A program made the position numbers and the translations under genes. Shown piece by piece: positions 1-9,760 of a stretch of 64,000 nucleotides of DNA. Source of the DNA: Candidatus Rubrivivax defluviihabitans. GTDB taxonomy: Bacteria; Pseudomonadota; Gammaproteobacteria; Burkholderiales; Burkholderiaceae_C. Location of the stretch: positions 427,026 to 491,025 of the forward strand of contig JADJMW010000005.1 of NCBI GenBank assembly GCA_016709385.1, written 5' to 3'. The stretch's first letter is position 1, and every line of letters begins with the position of its first letter. The notes below the pieces were generated by a model that worked only from the letters and a program-made list of their open reading frames with translations, was not told the DNA's origin and made no database searches.

Positions 1-102
1 GATGAGCTCGGGTTCCAGCGAACCCTCCACGTGCATGTGCAGCTCGGCCTTGGGCATCTGGCGCAGCAGCGCGTGCAGGCGCTCTCGGGGCAGCTCGTTC
101 AT
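1..102 (-). CDS. add: Adenosine deaminase, N-terminal fragment
   Basis: Only the first 34 codons are in the window; the gene runs off the left edge. The peptide reads MNELPRERLHALLRQMPKAE and continues with LHMHVEGSLEPELI. The H-x-H pair followed by EGSLEP is the metal-binding N-terminal signature of the adenosine/AMP deaminase family, which hydrolyses adenosine to inosine for purine salvage in the cytoplasm. The ATG is preceded by an AGGAG ribosome site 4 to 8 bases upstream, which supports this start. It lies downstream of lipA in the same orientation, with a 28-base gap. An adenine deaminase of the same family cannot be excluded from so short a piece. Confidence 0.8.
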   Translation of the reverse strand, partial: MNELPRERLHALLRQMPKAELHMHVEGSLEPELI

Positions 103-130
103 CGCATCTCCTGGGCCACGAGCCAACGCA

Positions 131-1111
131 TCAAAGGGGCGCGATGGCGTCGGCCACGCCCGCCGCGTGCGCCTGCCGGTCGGCGTGGTAGCTCGATCGC
201 ACCATGGCGCCCACGGCGGCATGCGAGAAGCCCATCGCCGCGGCCTCGCGCTCGAACATGCGGAAGGTATCGGGATGCACGTAGCGCCGCACCGGCAGGT
301 GGTGGCCGCTGGGCGCCAGATACTGGCCGATGGTGAGCATGTCGATGTCGTGCGCGCGCATGTCGCGCATCACCTGCAGGATCTCCTCGTCGGTCTCGCC
401 CAGGCCGACCATGAGGCCGCTCTTGGTCGGCACACCCGGCACCTGCTGCTTGAATTTCTTCAGCAGGTTCAGGCTGAAGGAGTAGTCGGAACCCGGCCGC
501 GCCTCCTTGTACAGGCGCGGCGCGGTCTCCAGGTTGTGGTTCATCACGTCGGGCGGGGCTTCGCGCAGGATGGCCAGCGCGCGGTCGTCGCGGCCACGGA
601 AGTCGGGCACCAGGACCTCGATCCGGGTCTGCGGCGACAGCGCCCGCGTCTGGCGGATGCATTCGACGAAGTGGCCGGCGCCGCCGTCGCGCAGGTCGTC
701 GCGGTCGACGCTGGTGATGACCACGTATTTAAGCTTCAGCGCCGCGATCGTCTTCGCCAGGTTCAAGGGCTCGCTGGCGTCCAGCGGGTCGGGCCGGCCG
801 TGGCCGACGTCGCAGAACGGGCAGCGGCGCGTGCACTTGTCGCCCATGATCATGAAGGTGGCCGTGCCCTTGCCGAAGCATTCGCCGATATTCGGGCAGC
901 TGGCTTCCTCGCACACCGTGTGCAACTGGTGCTCGCGCAGGATCTGCTTGATCTCGTAGAAGCGCGTGCTGGGGGATCCGGCCTTGACGCGGATCCAGTC
1001 CGGCTTCTTCAACACCTCGGCCGGCACCACCTTGATGGGGATGCGCGAGGTCTTGGCCTGCGATTTCTGCTTGGCGCTGGGGTCGTAGGCGGCGGGCGGT
1101 GGTGTGTCCAT
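131..1111 (-). CDS. lipA: Lipoyl synthase (radical SAM)
   Basis: LipA inserts two sulfur atoms into protein-bound octanoyl groups to make lipoate, using two [4Fe-4S] clusters. Both cluster motifs are present: the family-specific CEEASCPNIGEC and the radical SAM CTRRCPFC, and the C-terminal RSSYHAD region carries the conserved RSSY serine ligand. Length is about 326 residues, normal for the family. I prefer the start at MDTPPPAAYDP; an in-frame ATG four codons upstream (ending at 1123) is possible and neither has a clear ribosome site. The partner octanoyltransferase gene lipB is 15 kb away at 16.4 kb instead of adjacent as is common in related bacteria. Confidence 0.95.
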   Translation of the reverse strand: MDTPPPAAYDPSAKQKSQAKTSRIPIKVVPAEVLKKPDWIRVKAGSPSTRFYEIKQILREHQLHTVCEEASCPNIGECFGKGTATFMIMGDKCTRRCPFCDVGHGRPDPLDASEPLNLAKTIAALKLKYVVITSVDRDDLRDGGAGHFVECIRQTRALSPQTRIEVLVPDFRGRDDRALAILREAPPDVMNHNLETAPRLYKEARPGSDYSFSLNLLKKFKQQVPGVPTKSGLMVGLGETDEEILQVMRDMRAHDIDMLTIGQYLAPSGHHLPVRRYVHPDTFRMFEREAAAMGFSHAAVGAMVRSSYHADRQAHAAGVADAIAPL

Positions 1112-1216
1112 GGCGCGATGCACATCCGGGCGCGGATGCTGAAGGTCCGGGTTGACCCTGAGTGTAGTGGCGACGATCGGCCTGCGCCGGCCGGTGCCGG
1201 CACTGGGCCCTGCCGC

Positions 1217-1663
1217 TCACTGCCAGTGGAAATGGGCGCGCACCTCGCGCGCCGTGACATTGATCGGCGCCGTCGGCGCCAGATGGAACTGGCGCAGCAC
1301 GGGCGAGCGCACGCCGCCGTGGTTCTGGCCCAGCACGGCGATCGACCGCAGCTGCCAGCCCGCGGCCTTGAAGTGGTCGAGATAGGCTCGTGCGTCCGGG
1401 TACCGGCCGGGTTCGCCAGGATGCGCGTTCGGTGACAGGCAGCACAGCACGGCGCTGCACCGCGTCCGGGCCGCCTCGTCGACGAAGTCGGCCGGTGCGG
1501 TGCGCGTGTCCTGCAGGCTGCCCACGCGGGCATACAGGCGAAGCGGCGCGGCCGCGTCCAGCGGCAGGATCTCGCGCACGCTGCGGTTGAAACAGCCCGT
1601 CAGGCTGCGCAGCACCGAAGCCTTGCGGGTGTTGGCGTTGCCGATGACGATGTAGGCGTCCAT
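1217..1663 (-). CDS. Hypothetical protein with degenerate P-loop-like N-terminus
   Basis: A 148-residue protein I do not recognise. It begins MDAYIVIGNANTRKASVLRSL, a beta-strand, glycine-rich turn and helix arrangement that resembles the P-loop start of small NTPases, but the GK[S/T] core is replaced by TRKAS, and no Walker B aspartate is evident. The rest is a mixed alpha/beta sequence with a Cys pair (AVLCCLSP) and ends AREVRAHFHWQ. No signal peptide or membrane segment. It stands between lipA and the alpha/beta hydrolase, all on the minus strand, with gaps of about 100 and 60 bases, so it may be its own unit. Coding potential looks real from codon position bias; function unknown. Confidence 0.55.
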   Translation of the reverse strand: MDAYIVIGNANTRKASVLRSLTGCFNRSVREILPLDAAAPLRLYARVGSLQDTRTAPADFVDEAARTRCSAVLCCLSPNAHPGEPGRYPDARAYLDHFKAAGWQLRSIAVLGQNHGGVRSPVLRQFHLAPTAPINVTAREVRAHFHWQ

Positions 1664-1724
1664 GGGGCTCTCGAAGCGGCTGGGGTCGGCCGCTATCGTC
1701 GCATGGCCGTCACCCTTGTCAGCC

Positions 1725-2522
1725 TCAGCCTCGCAGGAAGGCCGCCGCGGCTTCGATCAGCTTCTCCGGCTGGTCGCGCTGCGGCGAATGCCCGCAGTCG
1801 GCCAGTTCCAGCAACTGCGTCTGCGGCACGCGGCGCGCGATGCCGCGGATCTGCTCCAGCGTGCCGTATTCGTCGTCCAGCCCCTGCACCGCCAGCAGCG
1901 GACAGGTGATGGCCGCGATCTCGTCCTCGATCGACCAGTGCCTGAACGGTGGGTGCAGCCAGATGCGGTTCCAGCCCCAGAAGGCCGAGTCAGGGTCGTC
2001 GTGGTGGCGCGCCAGGCGCTGGCGCAGATCGGTGGCCAGATAGGCCTGGCGCGCCTGTTCGATGCTGGCCACCGACAAGTCCTCGACCAGGATGTGCGGC
2101 GCCAGCACGATGGCGCCGGCGGTGCGCTCGGGAAAACGCGCCACGTACAGCAAGGCGATCGAGCCGCCGTCGCTGTGGCCGAACAGCCAGGGCGGGCTGG
2201 CCACCGCATCCACGCCCAGCGCCGCCAGCAGCGCCGGCAGCACTTCGTGCGCCTGGCGGTGCATGAAGTCCAGGCCCCAGGCCTCTTCCACCTCCCGCGG
2301 CGTCGAGCGGCCGTAGCCGGGGCGTGAATAGACGAGGCCGCGGCAGCCGGCGGCCGCACACAGGCGTGCAGGAAAGTCCTTCCACATCGACAGCGATCCC
2401 AGGCCTTCGTGCAAGAAGACCAGCAGCGGGGCCGCCGCATCGGGGTGGCCCAGCCACTGGTATTCGATGCGGACGTGGCGGCCGGCCCAGTCGATCTGCG
2501 CGAATTCGACCGGCGCCGTCAC
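1725..2522 (-). CDS. Alpha/beta hydrolase of the box cluster
   Basis: A 265-residue alpha/beta-fold hydrolase. The nucleophile elbow GHSDGG, an acid in GLDDEYG and the histidine in ADCGHSP form the expected Ser-Asp-His triad, and FLHEGLGS supplies the oxyanion region. Its ATG overlaps the stop of the benzoate-CoA ligase gene by four bases, so the two are translationally coupled. Hydrolases of this type accompany ligase genes in aerobic benzoyl-CoA (box) clusters. By inference it may hydrolyse a dead-end CoA thioester or a lactone formed by side reactions of the pathway; the substrate cannot be read from sequence. Confidence 0.85.
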   Translation of the reverse strand: MTAPVEFAQIDWAGRHVRIEYQWLGHPDAAAPLLVFLHEGLGSLSMWKDFPARLCAAAGCRGLVYSRPGYGRSTPREVEEAWGLDFMHRQAHEVLPALLAALGVDAVASPPWLFGHSDGGSIALLYVARFPERTAGAIVLAPHILVEDLSVASIEQARQAYLATDLRQRLARHHDDPDSAFWGWNRIWLHPPFRHWSIEDEIAAITCPLLAVQGLDDEYGTLEQIRGIARRVPQTQLLELADCGHSPQRDQPEKLIEAAAAFLRG

Positions 2523-4129
2523 TTCACCGCGGCCTCGCGCTCGCGCAGCTTGAAGCGCTGGATCTTGCCGGTGGCCGTCTTCGGCAATTCGGTCAGGAAT
2601 TCGATCTGGCGCGGATATTTGTACGGCGCCAGGCGGTCCTTCACGAAGGCCTGCAATTCGACGCTGCTGGCCTGCGCGCCGTCCTTGAGCACGACGAAGG
2701 CCTTGGTGCGTGTCAGCCCGGCCTCGTCGGGCACGCCGATCACCGCCGCTTCCAGCACCGCCGGGTGCTGCACCAGCGTGGCCTCGACCTCGAAGGGCGA
2801 GACGTAGATGCCGCTGACCTTGAGCATGTCGTCGCTGCGCCCGGCGTAGGTGTAGGTGCCGTCGGCGTTGCGCACGTACTTGTCACCGCTGCGGGTCCAG
2901 GCGCCCTGGAAGGTCTGGCGCGACTTCTCGCGGTCGCCCCAGTACATGAGCGCCGCCGACGGGCCGTTGATGAAGAGGTCGCCGGTTTCGCCGTCGGCGA
3001 CGGGACGGCCGTCGTCGCCGCGCAGTTCCACTTCGTAGCCGGGCACCGGAACACCGGTGGTGCCGTAGCGCACGCGGCCGGGCACGTTCGACAGGAAGAT
3101 GTGCAGCATCTCGGTGGAGCCGATGCCGTCGATGATCTCCACGCCGTAGTGCGCGGTGAAGCGCTGGCCCAGTTCGGCCGGCAGCGCTTCGCCGGCCGAC
3201 GACGCCAGGCGCAGCGCCACCTGGTCGCGCGCCGGCAATAGCGGCGAGGCCAGCATGCCGGCGAAGCCCGTGGGTGCGCCGAAGAAGACGGTGGGCCGCG
3301 GCTTGCCCTGCGGCCCCGCGCCGCCGGTCCAGCGCTTGAAGACGGCCTCGGGCGTGGGCCGCTCGGCCATCAGCAATACGGTGGCGCCCACGCTCAGTGG
3401 AAAGCTCAACGAATTGCCCAGGCCGTAGGCGAAGAAGAGCTTGGCCGCCGAGAAGCACAGGTCGCGCTCGGTGAGGCCCAGCACCGGCGTGCCGTAGAGC
3501 TCGGCCGTCCAGTAGGGGTTGGCGTGGGTGTGCAGCGTGCCCTTGGGGCGGCCGGTGGAACCCGATGAATAGAGCCAGAAACCAGGGTCGTCGGGGCCGG
3601 TGGCGGCGGCTTGCGGCAGCGGTGCCTGCGCGGCGAGAAAGGCGTCGAAGTCGACGGCGCCTTGCGGCAAGGGGCCCGTGGGCCGCGAGACGACCACAGT
3701 CTTCACCTCGTGACCGCCCTCCCCCGCGCCCGCTGCCAGCGCCGCCTGCAGCGTGGGCAGCAGCGCCGCCGAGACCAGCGCCATCTGCGCGCGGCTGTGG
3801 CGCAGCATGTAGGCGTAGTCGTCGGCGGTGAGCAGCGTATTCACGGCCACCGGCACGATGCCGGCATACATCGCGCCCAGAAAGGCCACCGGCCAGTGGT
3901 GGTTGTCGTGCATGAGCAGCAGCACACGCTCCTCGCGGTGCACGCCGGCGGCCAGCAGCGCGGCGGCGAAGCGGCGGCTGCGGTCGGCCAGGTCGCCATA
4001 GCTCAGCGCGCCGTGGTCGTCGACATAGGCGGCCTTGGCCGGCCGGGCGGTGTTGCGCTCGAACAGGTGGCGCGCGAAGTTGAAGACCAAGCCGGGAGGC
4101 TGCAGTGAGGCGGGGGCGGTCTGGTTCAT
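2519..4129 (-). CDS. bclA: Benzoate-CoA ligase
   Basis: A 536-residue AMP-forming acyl-CoA ligase that activates benzoate to benzoyl-CoA, the entry step of the box pathway. The adenylate-forming motif YSSGSTGRPKGT, the GIGSTEMLHIF region, the YVSPFEVE loop and the C-terminal PKTATGKIQRF with its catalytic lysine are all present, and the sequence is of the benzoate-CoA ligase family rather than a fatty acid ligase. I place the start at MNQTAPASLQ, which has GGAGA six bases upstream; the frame stays open further upstream but without family similarity. It is divergent from boxR across an 86-base region that carries a candidate BoxR operator, and is followed by the hydrolase with a 4-base overlap. 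Confidence 0.92.
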   Translation of the reverse strand: MNQTAPASLQPPGLVFNFARHLFERNTARPAKAAYVDDHGALSYGDLADRSRRFAAALLAAGVHREERVLLLMHDNHHWPVAFLGAMYAGIVPVAVNTLLTADDYAYMLRHSRAQMALVSAALLPTLQAALAAGAGEGGHEVKTVVVSRPTGPLPQGAVDFDAFLAAQAPLPQAAATGPDDPGFWLYSSGSTGRPKGTLHTHANPYWTAELYGTPVLGLTERDLCFSAAKLFFAYGLGNSLSFPLSVGATVLLMAERPTPEAVFKRWTGGAGPQGKPRPTVFFGAPTGFAGMLASPLLPARDQVALRLASSAGEALPAELGQRFTAHYGVEIIDGIGSTEMLHIFLSNVPGRVRYGTTGVPVPGYEVELRGDDGRPVADGETGDLFINGPSAALMYWGDREKSRQTFQGAWTRSGDKYVRNADGTYTYAGRSDDMLKVSGIYVSPFEVEATLVQHPAVLEAAVIGVPDEAGLTRTKAFVVLKDGAQASSVELQAFVKDRLAPYKYPRQIEFLTELPKTATGKIQRFKLREREAAVK

Positions 4130-4172
4130 GGCTGTCTCCTGAGCCGCACTCTCCTTGCCACCGACAAGAAGA

Positions 4173-4186
4173 TGCAGTATTGTGCG
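4173..4186. promoter_or_regulatory. Candidate BoxR operator in the bclA-boxR intergenic region
   Basis: Sequence TGCA-GTATTG-TGCG; read on the minus strand it is CGCA-CAATAC-TGCA. The same yGCA-N6-TGC arrangement with an A/T-rich centre occurs three times before boxC. It lies 44 bases upstream of the bclA ATG and 30 bases upstream of the boxR start, so a bound repressor could control both. Regulators of the BzdR/BoxR family are known to bind TGCA-containing sites; assignment of this site is inference. Confidence 0.5.
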
Positions 4187-4215
4187 TTCGTGAAATCTAG
4201 AACGGGCAGCCCACC

Positions 4216-5181
4216 GTGTCAAGCACTATATTGCACCAGTCCGACTCGTTGACGAGTGTGGGCCGGCACGGCAGCGAGGGGCCCGCGGCCGCTGCCGGCG
4301 AGACCAAGAACCCTTTCCTGGTGGCCCTGGGCGAGCGCGTGCGTGCCCTGCGCGGGCGTCGCGGCATGACGCGCAAGGCACTCGCACTGGCCGCCGACGT
4401 GTCCGAACGCCACCTGGCGAACCTGGAATACGGCGTCGGCAATGCCTCGATCCTGGTGCTGCTGCAGGTGGCGCGCGCGCTGCAATGTGCGCTGGCGGAA
4501 CTGATCGGCGACGTCACCACCTCGTCGCCCGAGTGGCTGATGATCCGCGAGATGCTGGAGCAGCGCGACGACGCCACGCTGCGCCGCGTGCGCGTGGCGG
4601 TGGGCGAGTTGCTGGGCACCGGCGGCGCCAACGACAGCGGCCGCGCCGTGCGCAGTTCGCGCGTGGCGCTGATCGGGTTGCGCGGCGCCGGCAAGTCCAC
4701 GCTGGGCGCGATGCTGGCCGAGGACCTGGGTTTCCCCTTCGTGGAACTCAGCCGCGAGATCGAGAAATTCGCCGGCTGCAGCATCGCCGAGATCCAGGCG
4801 CTGTACGGCGTCAACGCCTACCGGCGCTACGAGCGGCGGGCGCTGGAAGAAGCGATCCAGATCTACCCCGAAGCCGTGATCGCCACGCCTGGCGGGCTGG
4901 TGTCGGACCCCGCCACCTTCAACCAGTTGCTGGCCCACTGCACCACCGTGTGGCTGCAGGCCAGCGCCGAAGACCACATGAGGCGCGTCACCGCGCAAGG
5001 CGACCTGCGCCCGATGGCGGCCAGCCGCGAGGCCATGGAAGACCTCAAGGGCATCCTGGCCGGCCGCGCCGCGTTCTACTCCAAGGCGGAGTTCCGGCTC
5101 GACACCAGCGCCGCGCCCTTGCAGCCCACCTTCCAGGCGCTGCGCGGCATCGTGCGGCAGGCGCTGACGCTGCCGACCTGA
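4216..5181 (+). CDS. boxR: BoxR/BzdR-type regulator: XRE helix-turn-helix fused to a shikimate kinase-like domain
   Basis: A 321-residue transcriptional regulator. Residues about 35-95 form an XRE-type helix-turn-helix (GMTRKALALAADVSERHLAN); residues about 145-320 resemble shikimate kinase, with a P-loop GLRGAGKST and the ELSREIEKFAG segment. This two-domain design is diagnostic of BzdR and BoxR, repressors that sense benzoyl-CoA through the kinase-like domain. The start is a GTG; the N-terminal 30 residues are poorly conserved in such proteins, so a later start is possible. It is divergent from bclA and sits just before boxC, as in known box clusters, with yGCA-N6-TGC sites on both sides. 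Confidence 0.92.
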   Translation: MSSTILHQSDSLTSVGRHGSEGPAAAAGETKNPFLVALGERVRALRGRRGMTRKALALAADVSERHLANLEYGVGNASILVLLQVARALQCALAELIGDVTTSSPEWLMIREMLEQRDDATLRRVRVAVGELLGTGGANDSGRAVRSSRVALIGLRGAGKSTLGAMLAEDLGFPFVELSREIEKFAGCSIAEIQALYGVNAYRRYERRALEEAIQIYPEAVIATPGGLVSDPATFNQLLAHCTTVWLQASAEDHMRRVTAQGDLRPMAASREAMEDLKGILAGRAAFYSKAEFRLDTSAAPLQPTFQALRGIVRQALTLPT

Positions 5182-5194
5182 CGACTGCGATTTA

Positions 5195-5273
5195 TGCATT
5201 AAACTGCTTGACATGGTTTGAATGCACGCAATATCATGCGTCTCATTGGACATCCAACACGCATGTTGATGCA
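5195..5273. promoter_or_regulatory. Three phased yGCA-N6-TGC operator candidates before boxC
   Basis: Three 14-base motifs lie in the boxR-boxC gap: TGCA-TTAAAC-TGCT (5195-5208), CGCA-ATATCA-TGCG (5227-5240, a perfect 4+4 inverted repeat) and CGCA-TGTTGA-TGCA (5260-5273). Their starts are 32 and 33 bases apart, about three helical turns, so all would face the same side of the DNA. The first abuts the -35, the second covers the -10 and the third lies downstream of the expected transcription start, the geometry of a repressor blocking the promoter. Confidence 0.55.
5208..5237 (+). promoter_or_regulatory. Sigma-70-like promoter of the boxCBA operon
   Basis: TTGACA (5208-5213) and TATCAT (5232-5237) are separated by 18 bases, a close match to the sigma-70 consensus. 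The predicted start of transcription is near 5244, about 50 bases before the boxC ATG at 5295, which has an AGGAG ribosome site nine bases upstream. It is embedded in the operator array described for 5195-5273. Confidence 0.6.
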
Positions 5274-5294
5274 TCCCCCGCAGGAGACCCGCCC

Positions 5295-6953
<1,659 letters not shown>

Positions 6954-7006
6954 ATCTTTCCCCCTCTCCCGCCCCGCGCGAGAGGAAGCCACATCAGGAG
7001 CCCAAC

Positions 7007-8434
7007 ATGAGCAGCATCGACTACAGCGAGAAGATCCCCAACAACGTCAACCTGGCCGAGGACCGCACGCTCAAGCGCGCGCTCGAGCAGTGGCAACCCA
7101 ACTACCTGGCCTGGTGGCAGGACATGGGCCCCGACGACAGCCAGAATTTCGAGGTCTACCTGCGCACCGCCGTCAGCGTGGACCCGCAGGGCTGGGCGCA
7201 GTTCGGCTACGTCAAGATGCCGGAATACCGCTGGGGCATCTTCCTCAACCCGGGCGAGGCCGACCGCAAGATCCACTTCGGCGACCACCTGGGCGAAGCC
7301 GCCTGGCAGGACGTGCCCGGCGAATACCGCGCCAACCTGCGCCGCATCATCGTGACGCAGGGCGACACCGAACCGGCCAGCGTCGAGCAGCAGCGCCACC
7401 TGGGCCTCACCGCGCCCAGCCAGTACGACCTGCGCAACCTGTTCCAGGTCAACGTGGAGGAAGGCCGCCACCTGTGGGCCATGGTCTACCTGCTGCACAA
7501 ATATTTCGGCCGCGACGGCCGCGAGGAAGGCGAGGCTCTGCTCGAACGCCGCAGCGGCCAGGTCGACAACCCGCGCATCCTGCAGGCCTTCAACGAAGAG
7601 ACGCCCGACTGGCTGAGCTTCTTCATGTTCACCTATTTCACGGATCGGGATGGCAAGTTCCAGCTCTGCGCGCTGGCCGAAAGCAGCTTCGACCCGCTGG
7701 CGCGCACGACCAAGTTCATGCTCACCGAGGAAGCCCACCACATGTTCGTTGGCGAGTCGGGCATCAGCCGCATCATCCAGCGTACCTGTGCGGCCATGAA
7801 CGAGCTCAAGACCGACGACCCGGCCCGGCTGCGCGCCGCCGGCGTGATCGACCTGCCGACGCTGCAGCGCTACCTGAATTTCCACTTCAGCGTCACCATC
7901 GACCTCTTCGGCGCCGACGAGAGCAGCAATGCCGCCACCTTCTACAGCACGGGCCTGAAGGGCCGCTACGAGGAAGGCAAGCGCAACGACGACCATATGC
8001 TCAAGGGGCAGACCTACAAGGTGCTGAATGTGCAGGGCGGGCAGCTGGTGGAAAAGGAAGTGCCGATGCTGAATGCGCTGAACGAAGTGCTGCGCGACGA
8101 CTACATCAAGGACAGCGTGTCCGGCGTCGGGCGCTGGAACAAGGTCATCGAGAAGGCCGGCATCCCCTTCCGGCTGCAGACGCCGCACAAGGCCTTCCAC
8201 CGCAATATCGGCTCGCTGGCCGGCGTGAAGGTGTCGCCCGACGGGCGCGTGGTGTCGGAAGCCGAATGGAAGGCGAATGTCGACCAGTGGCTGCCCAGCG
8301 CCGCCGACCGCGCCTTCGTCGCCAGCCTGATGGGCCGCGTGGTCGAGCCCGGCAAATTCGCCAACTGGATCGCGCCGCCGATGATGGGCATCAACCGGCA
8401 GCCGGTGGACTTCGAATACGTGCGCTTCAACTGA
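7007..8434 (+). CDS. boxB: Benzoyl-CoA 2,3-epoxidase subunit B (BoxB)
   Basis: A 475-residue di-iron oxygenase component that epoxidises the benzoyl-CoA ring with O2. The sequence carries the ferritin-like carboxylate/histidine ligands, notably EEGRHLWAM near residue 150 and LTEEAHHMFVGE near residue 240, both E-x2-H type. Length and sequence match the BoxB family throughout (MSSIDYSEKIPNNVNL start, GGAG ribosome site 7 bases upstream). It needs BoxA as electron donor; boxA follows after 15 bases. Confidence 0.95.
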   Translation: MSSIDYSEKIPNNVNLAEDRTLKRALEQWQPNYLAWWQDMGPDDSQNFEVYLRTAVSVDPQGWAQFGYVKMPEYRWGIFLNPGEADRKIHFGDHLGEAAWQDVPGEYRANLRRIIVTQGDTEPASVEQQRHLGLTAPSQYDLRNLFQVNVEEGRHLWAMVYLLHKYFGRDGREEGEALLERRSGQVDNPRILQAFNEETPDWLSFFMFTYFTDRDGKFQLCALAESSFDPLARTTKFMLTEEAHHMFVGESGISRIIQRTCAAMNELKTDDPARLRAAGVIDLPTLQRYLNFHFSVTIDLFGADESSNAATFYSTGLKGRYEEGKRNDDHMLKGQTYKVLNVQGGQLVEKEVPMLNALNEVLRDDYIKDSVSGVGRWNKVIEKAGIPFRLQTPHKAFHRNIGSLAGVKVSPDGRVVSEAEWKANVDQWLPSAADRAFVASLMGRVVEPGKFANWIAPPMMGINRQPVDFEYVRFN

Positions 8435-8449
8435 CGACGGCAGCCGAGC

Positions 8450-9760
8450 ATGGACATGGCTGACGCGGCCGTCATCAAGCAGCATCTGATCGACCCCGAG
8501 ATCTGCATCCGCTGCAATACCTGCGAGGCCACCTGCCCGGTGGGCGCGATCACGCACGACGACCGGAACTATGTCGTCGACGCGGCCAAGTGCAATCTCT
8601 GCATGGATTGCATCCCGCCCTGCCCCACCGGCAGCATCGACAACTGGCGGACGATGCCGCGGGTGCGCGCCTACACGGTGCAGGAACAACTCGGCTGGGA
8701 CGAGCTGCCCGCCGAGTGGTCGGCCGAGCAACTGGCGGCCGAGGGCGTGCTGGCCGAGGGCGCCGGCGGCTCGGGCCCGACATCGGCGACCCTGCCGGCG
8801 GCCGGCGACGCCACGGCCCTGGCCGACACCGCGTTCGGCTCCGGTGCGGCGGTGCAGGCCGTGTCCTACGGCGCCACGCTGCCGCCCTGGTCGGCGGCGC
8901 ACCCCTACACCAACCTCTATGGCCCGAAGGCGGCCGAAAAGTCCATCACCGCCACGGTGGCCGGCAACGTGCGCGTGACCCAGGTCGGGCGCGAGTACGA
9001 CACCCACCATATCGTGCTCGATTTCGGCGCCATGCCCTTCCCGCTGCTCGAGGGCCAGTCCATCGCCGTCGTGCCGCCGGGGCTGGACGCCCACGGCCGG
9101 CCGCACCACCCGCGCCAGTATTCGATCGCCAGCCCGCGCAACGGTGAACGGCCGGGCTACAACAATGCCTCGCTCACCGTCAAGCGTGTGCTCGAGGACC
9201 ACCAGGGCCATCCGGTGCGCGGCGTGGCCAGCAACTTCCTGTGCGACCTGAAGCGCGGCGACACGGTGCAGGTCATCGGCCCCTTCGGCACCAGCTTTTT
9301 GATGCCCAACCACCCGAAGAGCCACATCGTGATGATCTGCACCGGCACCGGCAGCGCGCCGATGCGCGCGATGACCGAATGGCGGCGCCGGCTGCGGGCC
9401 TCGGGCAAGTTCGAGAGCGGCAAGCTGATGCTGTTCTTCGGCGCGCGCACGCAGGAAGAGCTGCCTTATTTCGGGCCGCTGCAGAACCTGCCCAAGGATT
9501 TCATCGACATCCACCTGGCCTTCTCGCGCACGCCCGGCAGCCCCAAGCGCTACGTGCAGGACCTGATGCGCGAACGTGCCGCCGACCTCGCACCGCTGCT
9601 CGCCGACCCGAACGCGTATTTCTACGTCTGCGGCCTGAAGGCGATGGAAGAAGGCGTGGTGCTGGCGCTGCGCGACGTGGCGCTGCAGTCCGGACTGGCC
9701 TGGGACAGCGTGGCCGCAGCGCTGAAGCGCGAAGGCCGGCTGCATCTGGAGACCTATTGA
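8450..9760 (+). CDS. boxA: Benzoyl-CoA 2,3-epoxidase reductase subunit A (BoxA)
   Basis: A 436-residue flavoprotein that passes electrons from NADPH to BoxB. Residues 19-29 and 48-58 hold two CxxCxxCxxxC ferredoxin motifs (CIRCNTCEATCP and CNLCMDCIPPCP), a linker of about 80 residues follows, then a ferredoxin-NADP reductase module with the FAD-binding RQYSIAS and the nucleotide-binding CTGTGSAPMRAM. This ferredoxin-plus-reductase fusion is the known BoxA layout. Its stop codon shares a base with the ATG of the next gene (TGATG), so the downstream crotonase is probably coupled to it. Confidence 0.95.
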   Translation: MDMADAAVIKQHLIDPEICIRCNTCEATCPVGAITHDDRNYVVDAAKCNLCMDCIPPCPTGSIDNWRTMPRVRAYTVQEQLGWDELPAEWSAEQLAAEGVLAEGAGGSGPTSATLPAAGDATALADTAFGSGAAVQAVSYGATLPPWSAAHPYTNLYGPKAAEKSITATVAGNVRVTQVGREYDTHHIVLDFGAMPFPLLEGQSIAVVPPGLDAHGRPHHPRQYSIASPRNGERPGYNNASLTVKRVLEDHQGHPVRGVASNFLCDLKRGDTVQVIGPFGTSFLMPNHPKSHIVMICTGTGSAPMRAMTEWRRRLRASGKFESGKLMLFFGARTQEELPYFGPLQNLPKDFIDIHLAFSRTPGSPKRYVQDLMRERAADLAPLLADPNAYFYVCGLKAMEEGVVLALRDVALQSGLAWDSVAAALKREGRLHLETY

